Shown here in pieces: positions 9,798 to 18,390 of a stretch of 64,000 bases of DNA. Source of the DNA: Vibrio sp. SCSIO 43135 (GTDB lineage Bacteria; Pseudomonadota; Gammaproteobacteria; Enterobacterales; Vibrionaceae); NCBI RefSeq assembly GCF_023716665.1, contig NZ_CP071859.1, positions 2,728,001 through 2,792,000 on the forward strand, in the 5' to 3' direction. The notes under the pieces are model-generated. The model made no database searches. It was given only the letters and a program-made list of their open reading frames with translations, and had not been told where the DNA came from. The number at the start of each line of letters is the position of its first letter. Position 1 is the first letter of the stretch. A program made the translations under genes and the position numbers.

Positions 9798-9816
9798 GTG
9801 TTGCGAAATGTAACGC

Positions 9817-10776
9817 TTAGTCTAGTGCGACAACTTCACCACAGATCATCATTAGTTGGTCACGGAACCAGATGTGGCCTTTGTCTTTTTCGCTCGACTC
9901 ATGCCAGCTTAGGTAACCGCTGATGCTTGCGTTCTCGAATGGGAACTCTAGCACTTGAAGCTGATCTTTATTTGCAGCGTTTTCTACCATCCAACGAGGT
10001 GCAATCGTTACAAGCTCAGATTGACCAACAACGTACAGTACGTTGCTTAAGCTTGTGCCTTCGTAGTATGGCTGGCAGTCAAGTTCGCGGTACGCTTGCT
10101 CAGAGAAGCTGCGTTGGCCGTGAATTTTAGATAGTTTTGCGTGTTTCTCTTGAAGTAGAGCTTCTGGAGTCACAGAGCCTTGGATACGGCTGTGTGCTTT
10201 AGACGCAACAACAACAAGTTCATCTTGGAAGATTTCAGTGCTTGAGAAACCTTGCTCATCAAAACGAGCGTAATCGATAACGAAGTCGATTTCTTGGTAA
10301 CGCATACGCTCAGCAAGCATACGGTCGAATTCTGCATCTAGGTGAAGCTGTACGTTAGGCGCTTGTTCATGAACAGTAGACATGATCTTTGGAGCAAAGC
10401 GCATATCACAAGGGCTGCAAATCGCGAGTTTGAATAGGCGAGTTGAAGTCTCTGGAGAGAACACCGAGCTTGGTAGTTCGTTGCGGATAAGTTGCAGTGC
10501 TTGACGAATAGGACCAAACAATTGGCGAGCGCGTTGAGTAGGCTGAATACCGCGGCCTTGACGCATGAATAGTTCGTCGTTGAACATCACTTTAAGGCGA
10601 GCAACTGCGTTACTTACCGCTGGTTGTGACATACCTAGGTTGTGCGCTGCACGAGTAATGTTTTGCTCTTGCATAACTGCATCAAATACGGTCAACAGAT
10701 TTAAATCTACTCCGCGTAATGTGCTTTCCATACGGTAACTAGCAATAGCGCTCATTGCGTCTTTTTTATCTAACAT
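9817..10776 (-). CDS. leuO: LysR-type transcription factor LeuO
   Basis: A 319-residue LysR regulator. The N-terminal winged helix-turn-helix (VDLNLLTVFDAVMQEQNITR, then MSQPAVSNAVARLK) is characteristic of LeuO, and the effector domain follows from about residue 110. The ATG follows AGAGGCG. LeuO counteracts H-NS and controls stress, transport and bile responses in enterobacteria and Vibrio. In E. coli leuO lies next to leuABCD, divergently; here it is about 7.6 kb from leuA with an efflux operon and a two-gene unit between, so direct control of leuA from a shared promoter region is not possible. Confidence 0.93.
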   Translation of the reverse strand: MLDKKDAMSAIASYRMESTLRGVDLNLLTVFDAVMQEQNITRAAHNLGMSQPAVSNAVARLKVMFNDELFMRQGRGIQPTQRARQLFGPIRQALQLIRNELPSSVFSPETSTRLFKLAICSPCDMRFAPKIMSTVHEQAPNVQLHLDAEFDRMLAERMRYQEIDFVIDYARFDEQGFSSTEIFQDELVVVASKAHSRIQGSVTPEALLQEKHAKLSKIHGQRSFSEQAYRELDCQPYYEGTSLSNVLYVVGQSELVTIAPRWMVENAANKDQLQVLEFPFENASISGYLSWHESSEKDKGHIWFRDQLMMICGEVVALD

Positions 10777-11127
10777 TGGGTTACGCCTCTTGTTGTCATC
10801 GTCAACATTATTTAATGGGTGGTCGGAAAATAGATAACCTGTCGTTGTTATATTTACGCCTTAGATACTTCTCGGCTGACACCCACTATCGGCGAATCAA
10901 TTGATGATTAGCAACAAGATTGACATTTAATCAGCAAATTTTACCCTCCAATAAAGAATCTCCTTAATTTTCAACCAATTAACTCTTTTATAAAAAACTA
11001 TAAAACACATTTTTTTATGGTTTTAGTTCATTCATTCGGCTTAGCTATGAGTTAAATACTTTACCTTTGGTTACATTTAGCAAATCTATTGGTTACTCCG
11101 CCAATTAAATGACACCGCTTATATTGT
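10777..11127. other. AT-rich upstream region of leuO
   Basis: A 351-base gap on the leuO 5' side, strongly AT-rich between about 10920 and 11070 with several A and T tracts. Such a region would suit H-NS binding, known for leuO in E. coli. No open frame, RNA gene or clear promoter was recognised. Confidence 0.45.
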
Positions 11128-12174
11128 TCATAAGTTTGAAACATAACTAGGAAAGTCGACCTTATCCCACAGCGTTTGGCTTAGCGTTCCATGGGTATCC
11201 CATTGCCCTGCCAACACCCAGTCCACAATAGCTTCTGCCACATCGGGATACTGCACACTTTCACCCGGTTTCTCATCCAGCCATTGACGAACAACACTGG
11301 CATCCAAAATATCCATCGCGGTTGCTAAACCTAAGCTTTCCAGCGTGGCAACATTGCTTTGCTGCTCAAACTGACCAGCCAACGGTTTCAGCAGTAGCTT
11401 TTTTCCTAAGCTCAAGGCTTCAGAAGGCAATTCAAAACCACCATTAGCAATCACGCCCCCACATTGATGTAAGTGATGCTGAAAATTGCTGTGACATAGT
11501 GGGAATAACTGAACATTTCCAATCTCATGTTTATCTACAACGTCAGGATGAAAACAGACGAACTTATGGCTGTTAAAGCGCGTTAACAACTCCTGAATGT
11601 CATCAACATTTTCAAACGGTAAATAGACCAAAATGAAGTCGCCTTGCGCGACTTGCTGCTCTATCGTCGCGACAATTGGTGGCAAAATAGGCTGCTCGAA
11701 ATGATACCAATGCAGTCCAATAGCATAATCAGAAGGCGCAAAATGATGGATCACTTGCTTATCTAGCCAACTCGCGCCCTTTTTCGGCACCGAATAACGA
11801 AAAGCATTTTGGTGACTGATACTGATACAAGGTTTATTTTGTTTCTTCGCAGCCCACGCTGAAACTGGCTCGAAATCGTTAATAACCACATCATATTGGC
11901 TCAAATCGAGAGAGCGAATGTCCTTATTGAGCTGAACTAAACTGTTATCTAACGCGGTTTTCACGTAATCCACTTTGCCCTTTTGAGTGACAAAGCTCAG
12001 TCCCCTACGCGTTTCAAACTCTCCAAACTCCTGCATCGAGAAATACTTATCTTTCGCTCTTCCGGAAAACAGAAAATCGGCTTCGATGTCTCTCGCTTTT
12101 AATGCCTTATTCATTGCTCTTGCCCGAGCGATATGACCGTTGCCAGTCCCTTGCACTCCGTAAAGTATCTTCAT
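11128..12174 (-). CDS. TIGR00661/MJ1255-type glycosyltransferase-like protein
   Basis: A 348-residue protein that I match to the MJ1255 family (TIGR00661), whose fold resembles GT-B glycosyltransferases such as MurG. The N-terminus MKILYGVQGTGNGHIARA holds the Gly-rich loop GTGNGH expected for the first Rossmann domain; the second half has the segment GVIANGGFELPSEALSLGK, typical of the nucleotide-sugar donor site. No signal peptide is seen. The start overlaps the stop of the PAP2 gene by one base (TAATG), so translation is probably coupled. Donor and acceptor are unknown; a lipid-linked sugar is a reasonable guess from the neighbour. Confidence 0.75.
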   Translation of the reverse strand: MKILYGVQGTGNGHIARARAMNKALKARDIEADFLFSGRAKDKYFSMQEFGEFETRRGLSFVTQKGKVDYVKTALDNSLVQLNKDIRSLDLSQYDVVINDFEPVSAWAAKKQNKPCISISHQNAFRYSVPKKGASWLDKQVIHHFAPSDYAIGLHWYHFEQPILPPIVATIEQQVAQGDFILVYLPFENVDDIQELLTRFNSHKFVCFHPDVVDKHEIGNVQLFPLCHSNFQHHLHQCGGVIANGGFELPSEALSLGKKLLLKPLAGQFEQQSNVATLESLGLATAMDILDASVVRQWLDEKPGESVQYPDVAEAIVDWVLAGQWDTHGTLSQTLWDKVDFPSYVSNL

Positions 12175-12707
12175 TAGCTCACTCCAGAGGTAACTGAAAG
12201 AGCAATATTGGCGCAAGTAACCCCTAGCAATGCGCCAATCACCACATCGGTAAAGAAATGCACTCCAAGCAAAATGCGAGAAACACCAATCAGGCTTGCC
12301 CATAACAATGCATATTCAGTAAGAGCAGGATAGAAAGCTCCGATTAAGGTCGCCATTAGAAAACCGGCTGCTGTGTGACCTGACGGTAAGCTATAGCGAT
12401 CTGAAGGAGTAATAAAAGCGGGGAGTAACGCAGACAACTCTTCTGGCCTGCGACGTTTAAAACTGTTTTTAAGAAACCAATAAATGGGTAGCTCAATAGC
12501 AAATGCAATTAAGCCTGCGAGTAAGAAAAGCTGCCCGACAAGGCCATCAAAAAACCAAGCCAATAGCCCAATGACAATATACAAATGGCCATCACCGCTG
12601 TGGGAAATAGCTTTACTGACATTAGCCACTTGCTGATTGAATCTGTGTTGTAAGCAGAAGGTTGAAAAAGCCAAATCAAACTTCGCTACAGGTTCGATAG
12701 TACGCAT
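12174..12707 (-). CDS. PAP2-family membrane phosphatase
   Basis: A 177-residue integral membrane protein with the three-part phosphatidic acid phosphatase signature: K80-x6-R87-P88, P108-S-G-H111 and S143-R-x5-H150-x3-D154. About five hydrophobic segments surround these. The start MRTIEPVAKFDLAFS follows AAAGGAGCT; a 20-residue extension upstream lacks a ribosome site. The gene is the first of a coupled pair with the glycosyltransferase-like gene. PAP2 enzymes remove phosphate from lipid phosphates, including undecaprenyl diphosphate; the real substrate is not known. Confidence 0.88.
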   Translation of the reverse strand: MRTIEPVAKFDLAFSTFCLQHRFNQQVANVSKAISHSGDGHLYIVIGLLAWFFDGLVGQLFLLAGLIAFAIELPIYWFLKNSFKRRRPEELSALLPAFITPSDRYSLPSGHTAAGFLMATLIGAFYPALTEYALLWASLIGVSRILLGVHFFTDVVIGALLGVTCANIALSVTSGVS

Positions 12708-12825
12708 CACTAGCTCCTTTAAATGAAACGATGCAAGTACGATCAAATTAGTGCGACTAAATGACAATCTGGTTAAGGTTTGTTGGAGAAAGAATGAAGA
12801 TTGCTATCGAAGCCTATCGAAATCG

Positions 12826-12853
12826 AAACCGCCTGTAAGAGTCAGGCGGTTTT
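12826..12853 (-). terminator. Possible terminator of the RND operon
   Basis: Arms AAACCGCCTG and CAGGCGGTTT, ten pairs, 28 bases beyond the RND gene stop. The T run is short on the minus strand, so efficiency is uncertain. Confidence 0.6.
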
Positions 12854-12881
12854 GATGGTATGCCAGTTAACGTTAGTTAGC

Positions 12882-15800
12882 TTAGTGCAGTTCTTCATGT
12901 TTATGGACTAAGCCGAAGTCGGCCAATACAGCGTATGCGGCTGGGATCATAAACAGTACCAATAAGGTAGAAGCAAAAATACCGAACACAATCGAAATGA
13001 CCAGCGGCTGAATCACCTGCGCCTGCAAGCTGGTTTCGGTGAGTAGCGGTAGCAAGCCTGCAGCGGTAGTCATCGAAGTTAAAAATACCGCCCTGAAGCG
13101 TTCTCGACTCGCTTTCACCACGGAGTCATGCACGCTGTCACCTTCATCGACGTGATGACGAATATATTGCACCAACAGAATAGAATCGTTAACGACAATA
13201 CCGGCCAATGACACAAAGCCCATCATGCTTGGCATACTCAGTGAGTGGCCGAGTAGGATATGCCCCCACACGACACCAATGAAAGCGAGTGGAATCGCCA
13301 GCATCACCACTACAGGTTCTAAGTAACTACGGAACTGATAACTCAATATCGCAAACACACCAAACAAGCCGAGCAAGAAGCCTTTGCCCATTGATGCGCC
13401 CGTTTTCGCTGCATCTTTTGCCTCACCTTCAAAATCGAAACGTAAACCTGGGTATTTTTGCACTAACCTTGGCGCTTCATCTCGCTGGAACTGAGCGATG
13501 ATTGCAGACGAGCTGGCTTTGGTATTGTCGACGTCACCAAACACACTAATAGTACGCAGCCCATCAATACGCTGAATTCTCACGTAGTTGCGCTGAAAAT
13601 CCAAAGTTGCGATAGTCGCAAGCGGGATCTGAATACCGTCTGGCATAATAATTGGGAAGTTAGCTAGCTGCTGTAAATCACCGGCTTGAACCTTATCCAA
13701 TCTCACTTCAATCGAAATATTCTCGACTCCAACCTGGATTTCGTCAGCCGTTTGCCCGAAGAACGCAGCTCGTAGCTGATTTGCGATCATCTGGCCATTT
13801 ACGCCGTAGGTTTCTGCGCCTGGGCGAAGTTTCACTAACACCTCTTCTTTACCCATACGCATATCATCAAGCACACCGTGCACGCCTTCAAATTCATTCA
13901 GATACTGCTGAATTTCAATCGATGCTGCTTTCAATTCATCTAAATCATCATGCTTGGCGCGAATTTCGATCGCTCGACCACCTGGCCCCATTGTTGGCTG
14001 CTTAAAGACCAATGAAATAGGATCGGCCAAATCACCGATATCTTCTCGCCATGCGTTGATGAACTCATCAATGACTGTATTGCGTTGCTCTGCGCCGAGT
14101 AAGTCGAGTCGCACCGTCGCGACATGTGGCCCCGACTCATTTGCATCCGCATTGGCATTGAATTGGCTGGTAATATGCTGAACGAGGTTTCGACCTCCTT
14201 CTACTTCCTCACTCCAACTTTCATTTAAACGTTGAGCGGACGCGACTATTCTCTCCACGACTCGTTCAGTTTGAGATAGGGAAGCGCCAGGAGGAAGGAT
14301 AATGCGCGCCTCTGCAATGTCGCCATCTAGCTCAGGGAAAGGTTGGAACTTGAGTAAACCACCAGCAATCGCAGCAACCGAAATCAGTAGTAAAGCAATC
14401 ACACCACCCAAAAACGCATAACGGAACGCAACGACTTTCTCCACCGCATTCATCAGTGTGGTATTACGAAAGTGTTCAAATTTCTCTAGCAGTACACGCT
14501 TAAACTTAAGCGGTGGCTTCTCTTTCTTTTCTTTATGTAATGAATGCGACAAGTGGTTCGGCAGAATCAAAAATGCTTCGACAAGGCTCAGAGTCAGAAC
14601 CAAAATCAGCACTTGAGGAACCGCTTTGAGCACCGCACCCATCTCACCATCTAGGAACAGTAAGCTACCAAAGATACAGACTGTGGTAAGGAAAGATGAC
14701 AAGACCCCCGGCAGTACCTTCTTCACCCCATTAACAACCGCATCATCGACTTTCTGCCCTCGCTCTAAGTGAGCAGCAATGGATTCGGCGATAACAATGG
14801 CATCGTCCATCATGATACCGATAGCCATGAGCAAACCAACCAACGACATGATGTTGATTGATAAGCCAAGGTTCGCCATCAAAAACAAGCCACCAAGGAA
14901 CGCAACCGGAAGCCCCGCAGCAACCCAAAACGAGTAACGTAAGCTGAAAAATAGCCACATGGTCGCGAACACCAACACAATCCCCTGCCAGCCATTTCTC
15001 ACCATCATGGTGAGGCGATCCCATAAGACCGAGGAGAGATCGTTTGTCATCTGCAGCTTCACACCATCTGGTGCGATTAAGCTTTGCTCTTCGACAAACT
15101 GAGTGACTCTGTCTTTGATCCGCAGTGCATCATCTTCTTTGTTCTTACTGATCTTCAGCAAAGCCGATGGCTTACCGTCGAACAGTACTTTCTGCTCATC
15201 AAGTTCAAAACGATCAGTGATCTTCGCGATGTCTCTTAGTCGAATCAGAGATCCATTTGGACCAGAGCCTACCACGATGCTTTCCAGCTCTTGCGGAGTA
15301 ATGCGCCTTTCATCAAAACGGATCAGAAAGTTTTTGTCTGGCGTTTCCACATTACCACTAGGCAGCTTAACGTTTTGACGTCCAACTTGATCAGCAATGT
15401 CCCCGACACTCAAACCCAGTTGTCGCATCGCTTGAGCATCCAGTTCAATGCGATATTGGTGATCAGAAAATCCACTGACTTCCACCAATGAAACGCCGTA
15501 ATCTAACTTGAGAGTACGTTTTAAATCTTCGGCGTACGCTTTAAGCTCCGGCCAGGTGGTATCTGCGGTAATCGCTACATCAACAACAGGCTCATTCCAA
15601 TCTAGCTCTTGAACGATCGGTGACTCTATTTCTGCCGGAAAGTCATTGATTGAATTGATCTGCGTTTGCACATCGACCAACATCCTACCGATATCAGCTT
15701 TTTCATTGAGCTTTAAGATAAGGCGAGCAGAGCCTTCAATCGCTTCACATTGCGTCTCTTCAATATTTGCTAGGCCATCGACTGCATCTTCCATACGCAT

Positions 15801-15986
15801 ACAAATGCTTTCTTCCACCTCTTGTGGTGAAGCACCTGGGTAGACAACCCCAGCCATGATGTACGGTGGATCAAACTCAGGAAAGGTCTCACGTTTAATC
15901 GTCGGTAACGACACTAGACCAACCAACAACAGTCCGAGCATCAGTAGATTTGCAGCTGTTGGGTGTCTGGAAAAGAATGCGATCAT
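12882..15986 (-). CDS. RND-family efflux permease
   Basis: A 1034-residue inner-membrane proton-drug antiporter of the AcrB/HAE superfamily. It shows the two-fold repeat: TM1 at residues 10-30 and a large periplasmic loop, TM2-6 at roughly 335-480, a second loop, and TM8-12 at the C-terminus. The proton-relay Asp pair is seen as D394-D395 in GIMMDDAIVIAES. The start overlaps the adaptor gene stop by four bases (ATGA). No outer-membrane channel gene is nearby, so it presumably uses a TolC-like protein encoded elsewhere. Substrates cannot be told from sequence. Confidence 0.93.
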   Translation of the reverse strand: MIAFFSRHPTAANLLMLGLLLVGLVSLPTIKRETFPEFDPPYIMAGVVYPGASPQEVEESICMRMEDAVDGLANIEETQCEAIEGSARLILKLNEKADIGRMLVDVQTQINSINDFPAEIESPIVQELDWNEPVVDVAITADTTWPELKAYAEDLKRTLKLDYGVSLVEVSGFSDHQYRIELDAQAMRQLGLSVGDIADQVGRQNVKLPSGNVETPDKNFLIRFDERRITPQELESIVVGSGPNGSLIRLRDIAKITDRFELDEQKVLFDGKPSALLKISKNKEDDALRIKDRVTQFVEEQSLIAPDGVKLQMTNDLSSVLWDRLTMMVRNGWQGIVLVFATMWLFFSLRYSFWVAAGLPVAFLGGLFLMANLGLSINIMSLVGLLMAIGIMMDDAIVIAESIAAHLERGQKVDDAVVNGVKKVLPGVLSSFLTTVCIFGSLLFLDGEMGAVLKAVPQVLILVLTLSLVEAFLILPNHLSHSLHKEKKEKPPLKFKRVLLEKFEHFRNTTLMNAVEKVVAFRYAFLGGVIALLLISVAAIAGGLLKFQPFPELDGDIAEARIILPPGASLSQTERVVERIVASAQRLNESWSEEVEGGRNLVQHITSQFNANADANESGPHVATVRLDLLGAEQRNTVIDEFINAWREDIGDLADPISLVFKQPTMGPGGRAIEIRAKHDDLDELKAASIEIQQYLNEFEGVHGVLDDMRMGKEEVLVKLRPGAETYGVNGQMIANQLRAAFFGQTADEIQVGVENISIEVRLDKVQAGDLQQLANFPIIMPDGIQIPLATIATLDFQRNYVRIQRIDGLRTISVFGDVDNTKASSSAIIAQFQRDEAPRLVQKYPGLRFDFEGEAKDAAKTGASMGKGFLLGLFGVFAILSYQFRSYLEPVVVMLAIPLAFIGVVWGHILLGHSLSMPSMMGFVSLAGIVVNDSILLVQYIRHHVDEGDSVHDSVVKASRERFRAVFLTSMTTAAGLLPLLTETSLQAQVIQPLVISIVFGIFASTLLVLFMIPAAYAVLADFGLVHKHEELH

Positions 15987-17299
15987 GCTTTTGGCTCCTC
16001 AGTTTGAGTGCCAATTTCTCTTAATAGCATGCCATCAATAGCAGGAAGAAGATCGTTGAGAATCACTTTGTCGCCTTCTGATAATTCACCATCCACAACC
16101 ACTTGATTGTCACGGCGATATAGCACTTCAACAGGGAGGATCTCTAAACGACTCTCTTGACTAAGTAGATAGATCTTATCGCCATGCAGCGCTCGTTCCG
16201 GTATCGACCAGCTCGGATTCGCATGACCTTCGATCTCCGCTTTGACAAACATCCCATTCACCAGTGGTGGCACAGTTTGAGGCTTAAGATCGGTATAATC
16301 TTGGCTGATCTCCAAGATCACTCCAGCCGTAGCTTGGTTAGGATCAACCGTTTCACTAATGCGGGCGACTTTCGCTGGCCAACGGGATCGCAAACTGCCA
16401 CTACTCAGCTCAATATTGGCCTTAATAAACGCCATATCAGGCTGAGGGATACCCGATTCATCTCGGCTGAAGTCTTTTAGGCTCATTGCCAACGTTTGCA
16501 TGTCGTGAATAGAAAGTTGCGCTTCAACTTCCATGACATCGATACCGTGCGCGGTAACCATCGTTTGCTGCAGATTCACCACTTGGTTCTGCTCGATTTC
16601 CACATCAGCAATACGCAGGTTTTCAGGTAAAGTGATCGACGTTTTCTCTAACGAACGCTGCGCTTCTTGTACTTTAGATACATTCACTTTGATTACGGCT
16701 TCTGCCACACGTTTTTCATCAGGCATCAGGTCGATCTGGTTCTGAATGTCCAACACCAACTTTCTTTGTGACAAAGCACTTTGTTCTTGTTGATCGACAT
16801 CAGACTGGGACGTTAGTCCTTTCTTACGCAGATTCAGTTTTCGCTCAAGCTCAGTATTGGCAATGTTTAAGCGGTTGTTCTCAATTTTAAGTGTTTGTTT
16901 GAGGTTCTCTTCCTCCTGATTCAATTTCGCCAATGAGGTTTTACTCGACTTCAAATCCGCCTGCGCTTGCACCAACTTCAGCTCATAATCGAGTGGATCA
17001 ATACGCAGAATCTCTGTCCCCGCTGGGAGTATTTGCCCTTTCTCAAGTTTCGGGTGCCTGTAAACGACTTTACCCGTTACTTCTGCAATAGCTTTCCACT
17101 CCATTTTTGGCGTGATCTTGCCGAAGCCAATCGCCAAAGGCGCCATGTTAGTTAGCGCTAAGGTTTGCACTTCGACGACCCTTGCTCTATCGCCTGCAGG
17201 TTTAACGGGTAAATCCGGGCGCATGTTAATCGCCAACACTAAAACCAATATACCGACCGCTAAAGCAGGGAAAAAAAGAAGTTTGCGGTTAATTTTCAT
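15983..17299 (-). CDS. RND efflux periplasmic adaptor (membrane fusion protein)
   Basis: A 438-residue HlyD/AcrA-type adaptor. It has an N-terminal membrane anchor (LLFFPALAVGILVLVLAI) without a lipobox Cys, a split lipoyl domain, and a long helical hairpin at about residues 100-200 rich in E, Q, L and N (ELERKLNLRKKGLTSQSDVD). A beta-barrel domain follows. The chosen start MKINRKLLFF has AAGGACAC upstream and lies 10 bases after the tetR stop. It would link the RND pump to an outer-membrane channel. Confidence 0.9.
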   Translation of the reverse strand: MKINRKLLFFPALAVGILVLVLAINMRPDLPVKPAGDRARVVEVQTLALTNMAPLAIGFGKITPKMEWKAIAEVTGKVVYRHPKLEKGQILPAGTEILRIDPLDYELKLVQAQADLKSSKTSLAKLNQEEENLKQTLKIENNRLNIANTELERKLNLRKKGLTSQSDVDQQEQSALSQRKLVLDIQNQIDLMPDEKRVAEAVIKVNVSKVQEAQRSLEKTSITLPENLRIADVEIEQNQVVNLQQTMVTAHGIDVMEVEAQLSIHDMQTLAMSLKDFSRDESGIPQPDMAFIKANIELSSGSLRSRWPAKVARISETVDPNQATAGVILEISQDYTDLKPQTVPPLVNGMFVKAEIEGHANPSWSIPERALHGDKIYLLSQESRLEILPVEVLYRRDNQVVVDGELSEGDKVILNDLLPAIDGMLLREIGTQTEEPKA

Positions 17300-17309
17300 C
17301 AATGTGTCC

Positions 17310-17954
17310 TTAAGATTCTTGCGGCAGCATAAAGCCATGTGTCATGAGCTTGATGTTGTGCTCCAACAGCTCGCTGAGAAATTGTTCATTCAACTCTATG
17401 CCATGAATGGCTAAGAGAGCCGGAGGGGCGATAAATGGAAATACCATCAAGCTGATATACGAAACTCGACATAGTTTTGGATCCATGTCTGGCTGCAAAA
17501 TGCCGCTATCGACCAATTTATCGAACATCACGTCCTGCATCGGTTTACTAATATCAAAGAACACCTTCTCCATTAGCTTGCGCTGAGTATCAGAAGGCGG
17601 CATGAACATCACTTGAGAAATCAATCGAGGAAACTGCGGCACTTTGATCATTTCTCGGTAATAGGTTCGCATTAAATCTAGGAAATTCTTACGTGAACTA
17701 TCCGCCATTAGGGTCTGCATTTGCTTCTGCATCGGCGCTAAAGTTTCGCGTAGCATGGTTTCAAATAACCCTTCCTTATTACCGAAGTAATATCGAATCA
17801 TGGCACTATTTACGCCTGCTTTATTGGCGACCAACCGAGTGGATACTTTGTCATAAGCCATTACTGTAAACAGCTCGCGAGCGTGATAGATTAGCTTTTC
17901 TCGGGCATCGGTTTTATTCTGTGGGCGTCCCGCCTTTCTCGCTTCATCTGCCAT
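17310..17954 (-). CDS. TetR-family repressor of the efflux operon
   Basis: A 214-residue regulator with an N-terminal TetR helix-turn-helix at about residues 17-63 (DAREKLIYHARELFTVMAYD, then STRLVANKAGVNSAMIRYYF) and a helical ligand-binding domain. It is the first gene of tetR-MFP-RND, so it probably represses its own operon. Just before its start lies a perfect inverted octamer repeat with a second, wider-spaced pair further upstream, good operator candidates. The inducer is unknown. Confidence 0.9.
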   Translation of the reverse strand: MADEARKAGRPQNKTDAREKLIYHARELFTVMAYDKVSTRLVANKAGVNSAMIRYYFGNKEGLFETMLRETLAPMQKQMQTLMADSSRKNFLDLMRTYYREMIKVPQFPRLISQVMFMPPSDTQRKLMEKVFFDISKPMQDVMFDKLVDSGILQPDMDPKLCRVSYISLMVFPFIAPPALLAIHGIELNEQFLSELLEHNIKLMTHGFMLPQES

Positions 17955-17970
17955 AGAAAAGACCCTAATT

Positions 17971-17988
17971 ATTAATCAGTTGATTAAT
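17971..17988. promoter_or_regulatory. Candidate TetR operator, proximal
   Basis: ATTAATCA-GT-TGATTAAT, perfect 8-base arms, 17 bases upstream of the tetR start codon. Palindromes at this spot are typical of TetR autoregulation. Binding is inferred. Confidence 0.6.
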
Positions 17989-18023
17989 TGTAGGATGACG
18001 ACTTTGTAAACAACAGAGTTATT

Positions 18024-18052
18024 ATTAATCAATATTTCATCAAGTGATTAAT
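18024..18052. promoter_or_regulatory. Candidate TetR operator, distal
   Basis: The same arms, ATTAATCA (18024-18031) and TGATTAAT (18045-18052), recur with a 13-base gap. Four copies of one octamer within 82 bases are unlikely by chance even in AT-rich DNA. Confidence 0.5.
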
Positions 18053-18115
18053 TAAAGTATTTCTAATGTTAGCCATACAAACTGATCCGATATGAATAAA
18101 ATATCGACTTTAGGG

Positions 18116-18144
18116 TTGACGTTCCACACTGAGTGCGGTACTAA
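18116..18144 (+). promoter_or_regulatory. Candidate promoter of the leucine operon
   Basis: TTGACG, a 17-base spacer and TACTAA, some 50 bases upstream of the leader peptide start. The -35 box is good and the -10 box weak. Confidence 0.5.
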
Positions 18145-18197
18145 TTTGTTAACTTAATTTTGTGGTTTATTTAACTCCTTATAGGAAGTAGTTAACA

Positions 18198-18260
18198 ATG
18201 ACTAAGCGTTTTTCTATCCTGCTGAGCCTCCTCCTTATCGTGAAGACATCGCGCGGGTAG
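18198..18260 (+). CDS. leuL: leu operon leader peptide
   Basis: A 20-codon open frame, MTKRFSILLSLLLIVKTSRG, with five Leu codons (CTG CTG, then CTC CTC CTT) plus Ile and Val in eight codons. It lies between the promoter candidate and a strong intrinsic terminator that precedes leuA, the standard layout of amino acid attenuation. The weak SD (AGGAAG about 11 bases upstream) is adequate. GCGGG near the end of the frame (18253-18257) can pair with CCCGC of the terminator 5' arm, a possible antiterminator. When charged leucyl-tRNA is scarce, stalling on the Leu run would favour readthrough into leuABCD. Confidence 0.88.
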   Translation: MTKRFSILLSLLLIVKTSRG

Positions 18261-18293
18261 GCTGTGGAAGAAAAATAACCACATAAGAATTCC

Positions 18294-18323
18294 AAAAAAC
18301 CCGCATCGAGATGCGGGTTTTTT
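18294..18323 (+). terminator. leu operon attenuator
   Basis: AAAAAACCCGCATC and GATGCGGGTTTTTT form a near-perfect stem with a minimal loop, then more T. It lies 33 bases after the leuL stop and 68 before leuA. Confidence 0.88.
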
Positions 18324-18390
18324 TATAACTATTGACTGGAAGTAAACGATTAACCTGTGTGAAAACACAAGAATCTTAAAGGAAGCAAAC

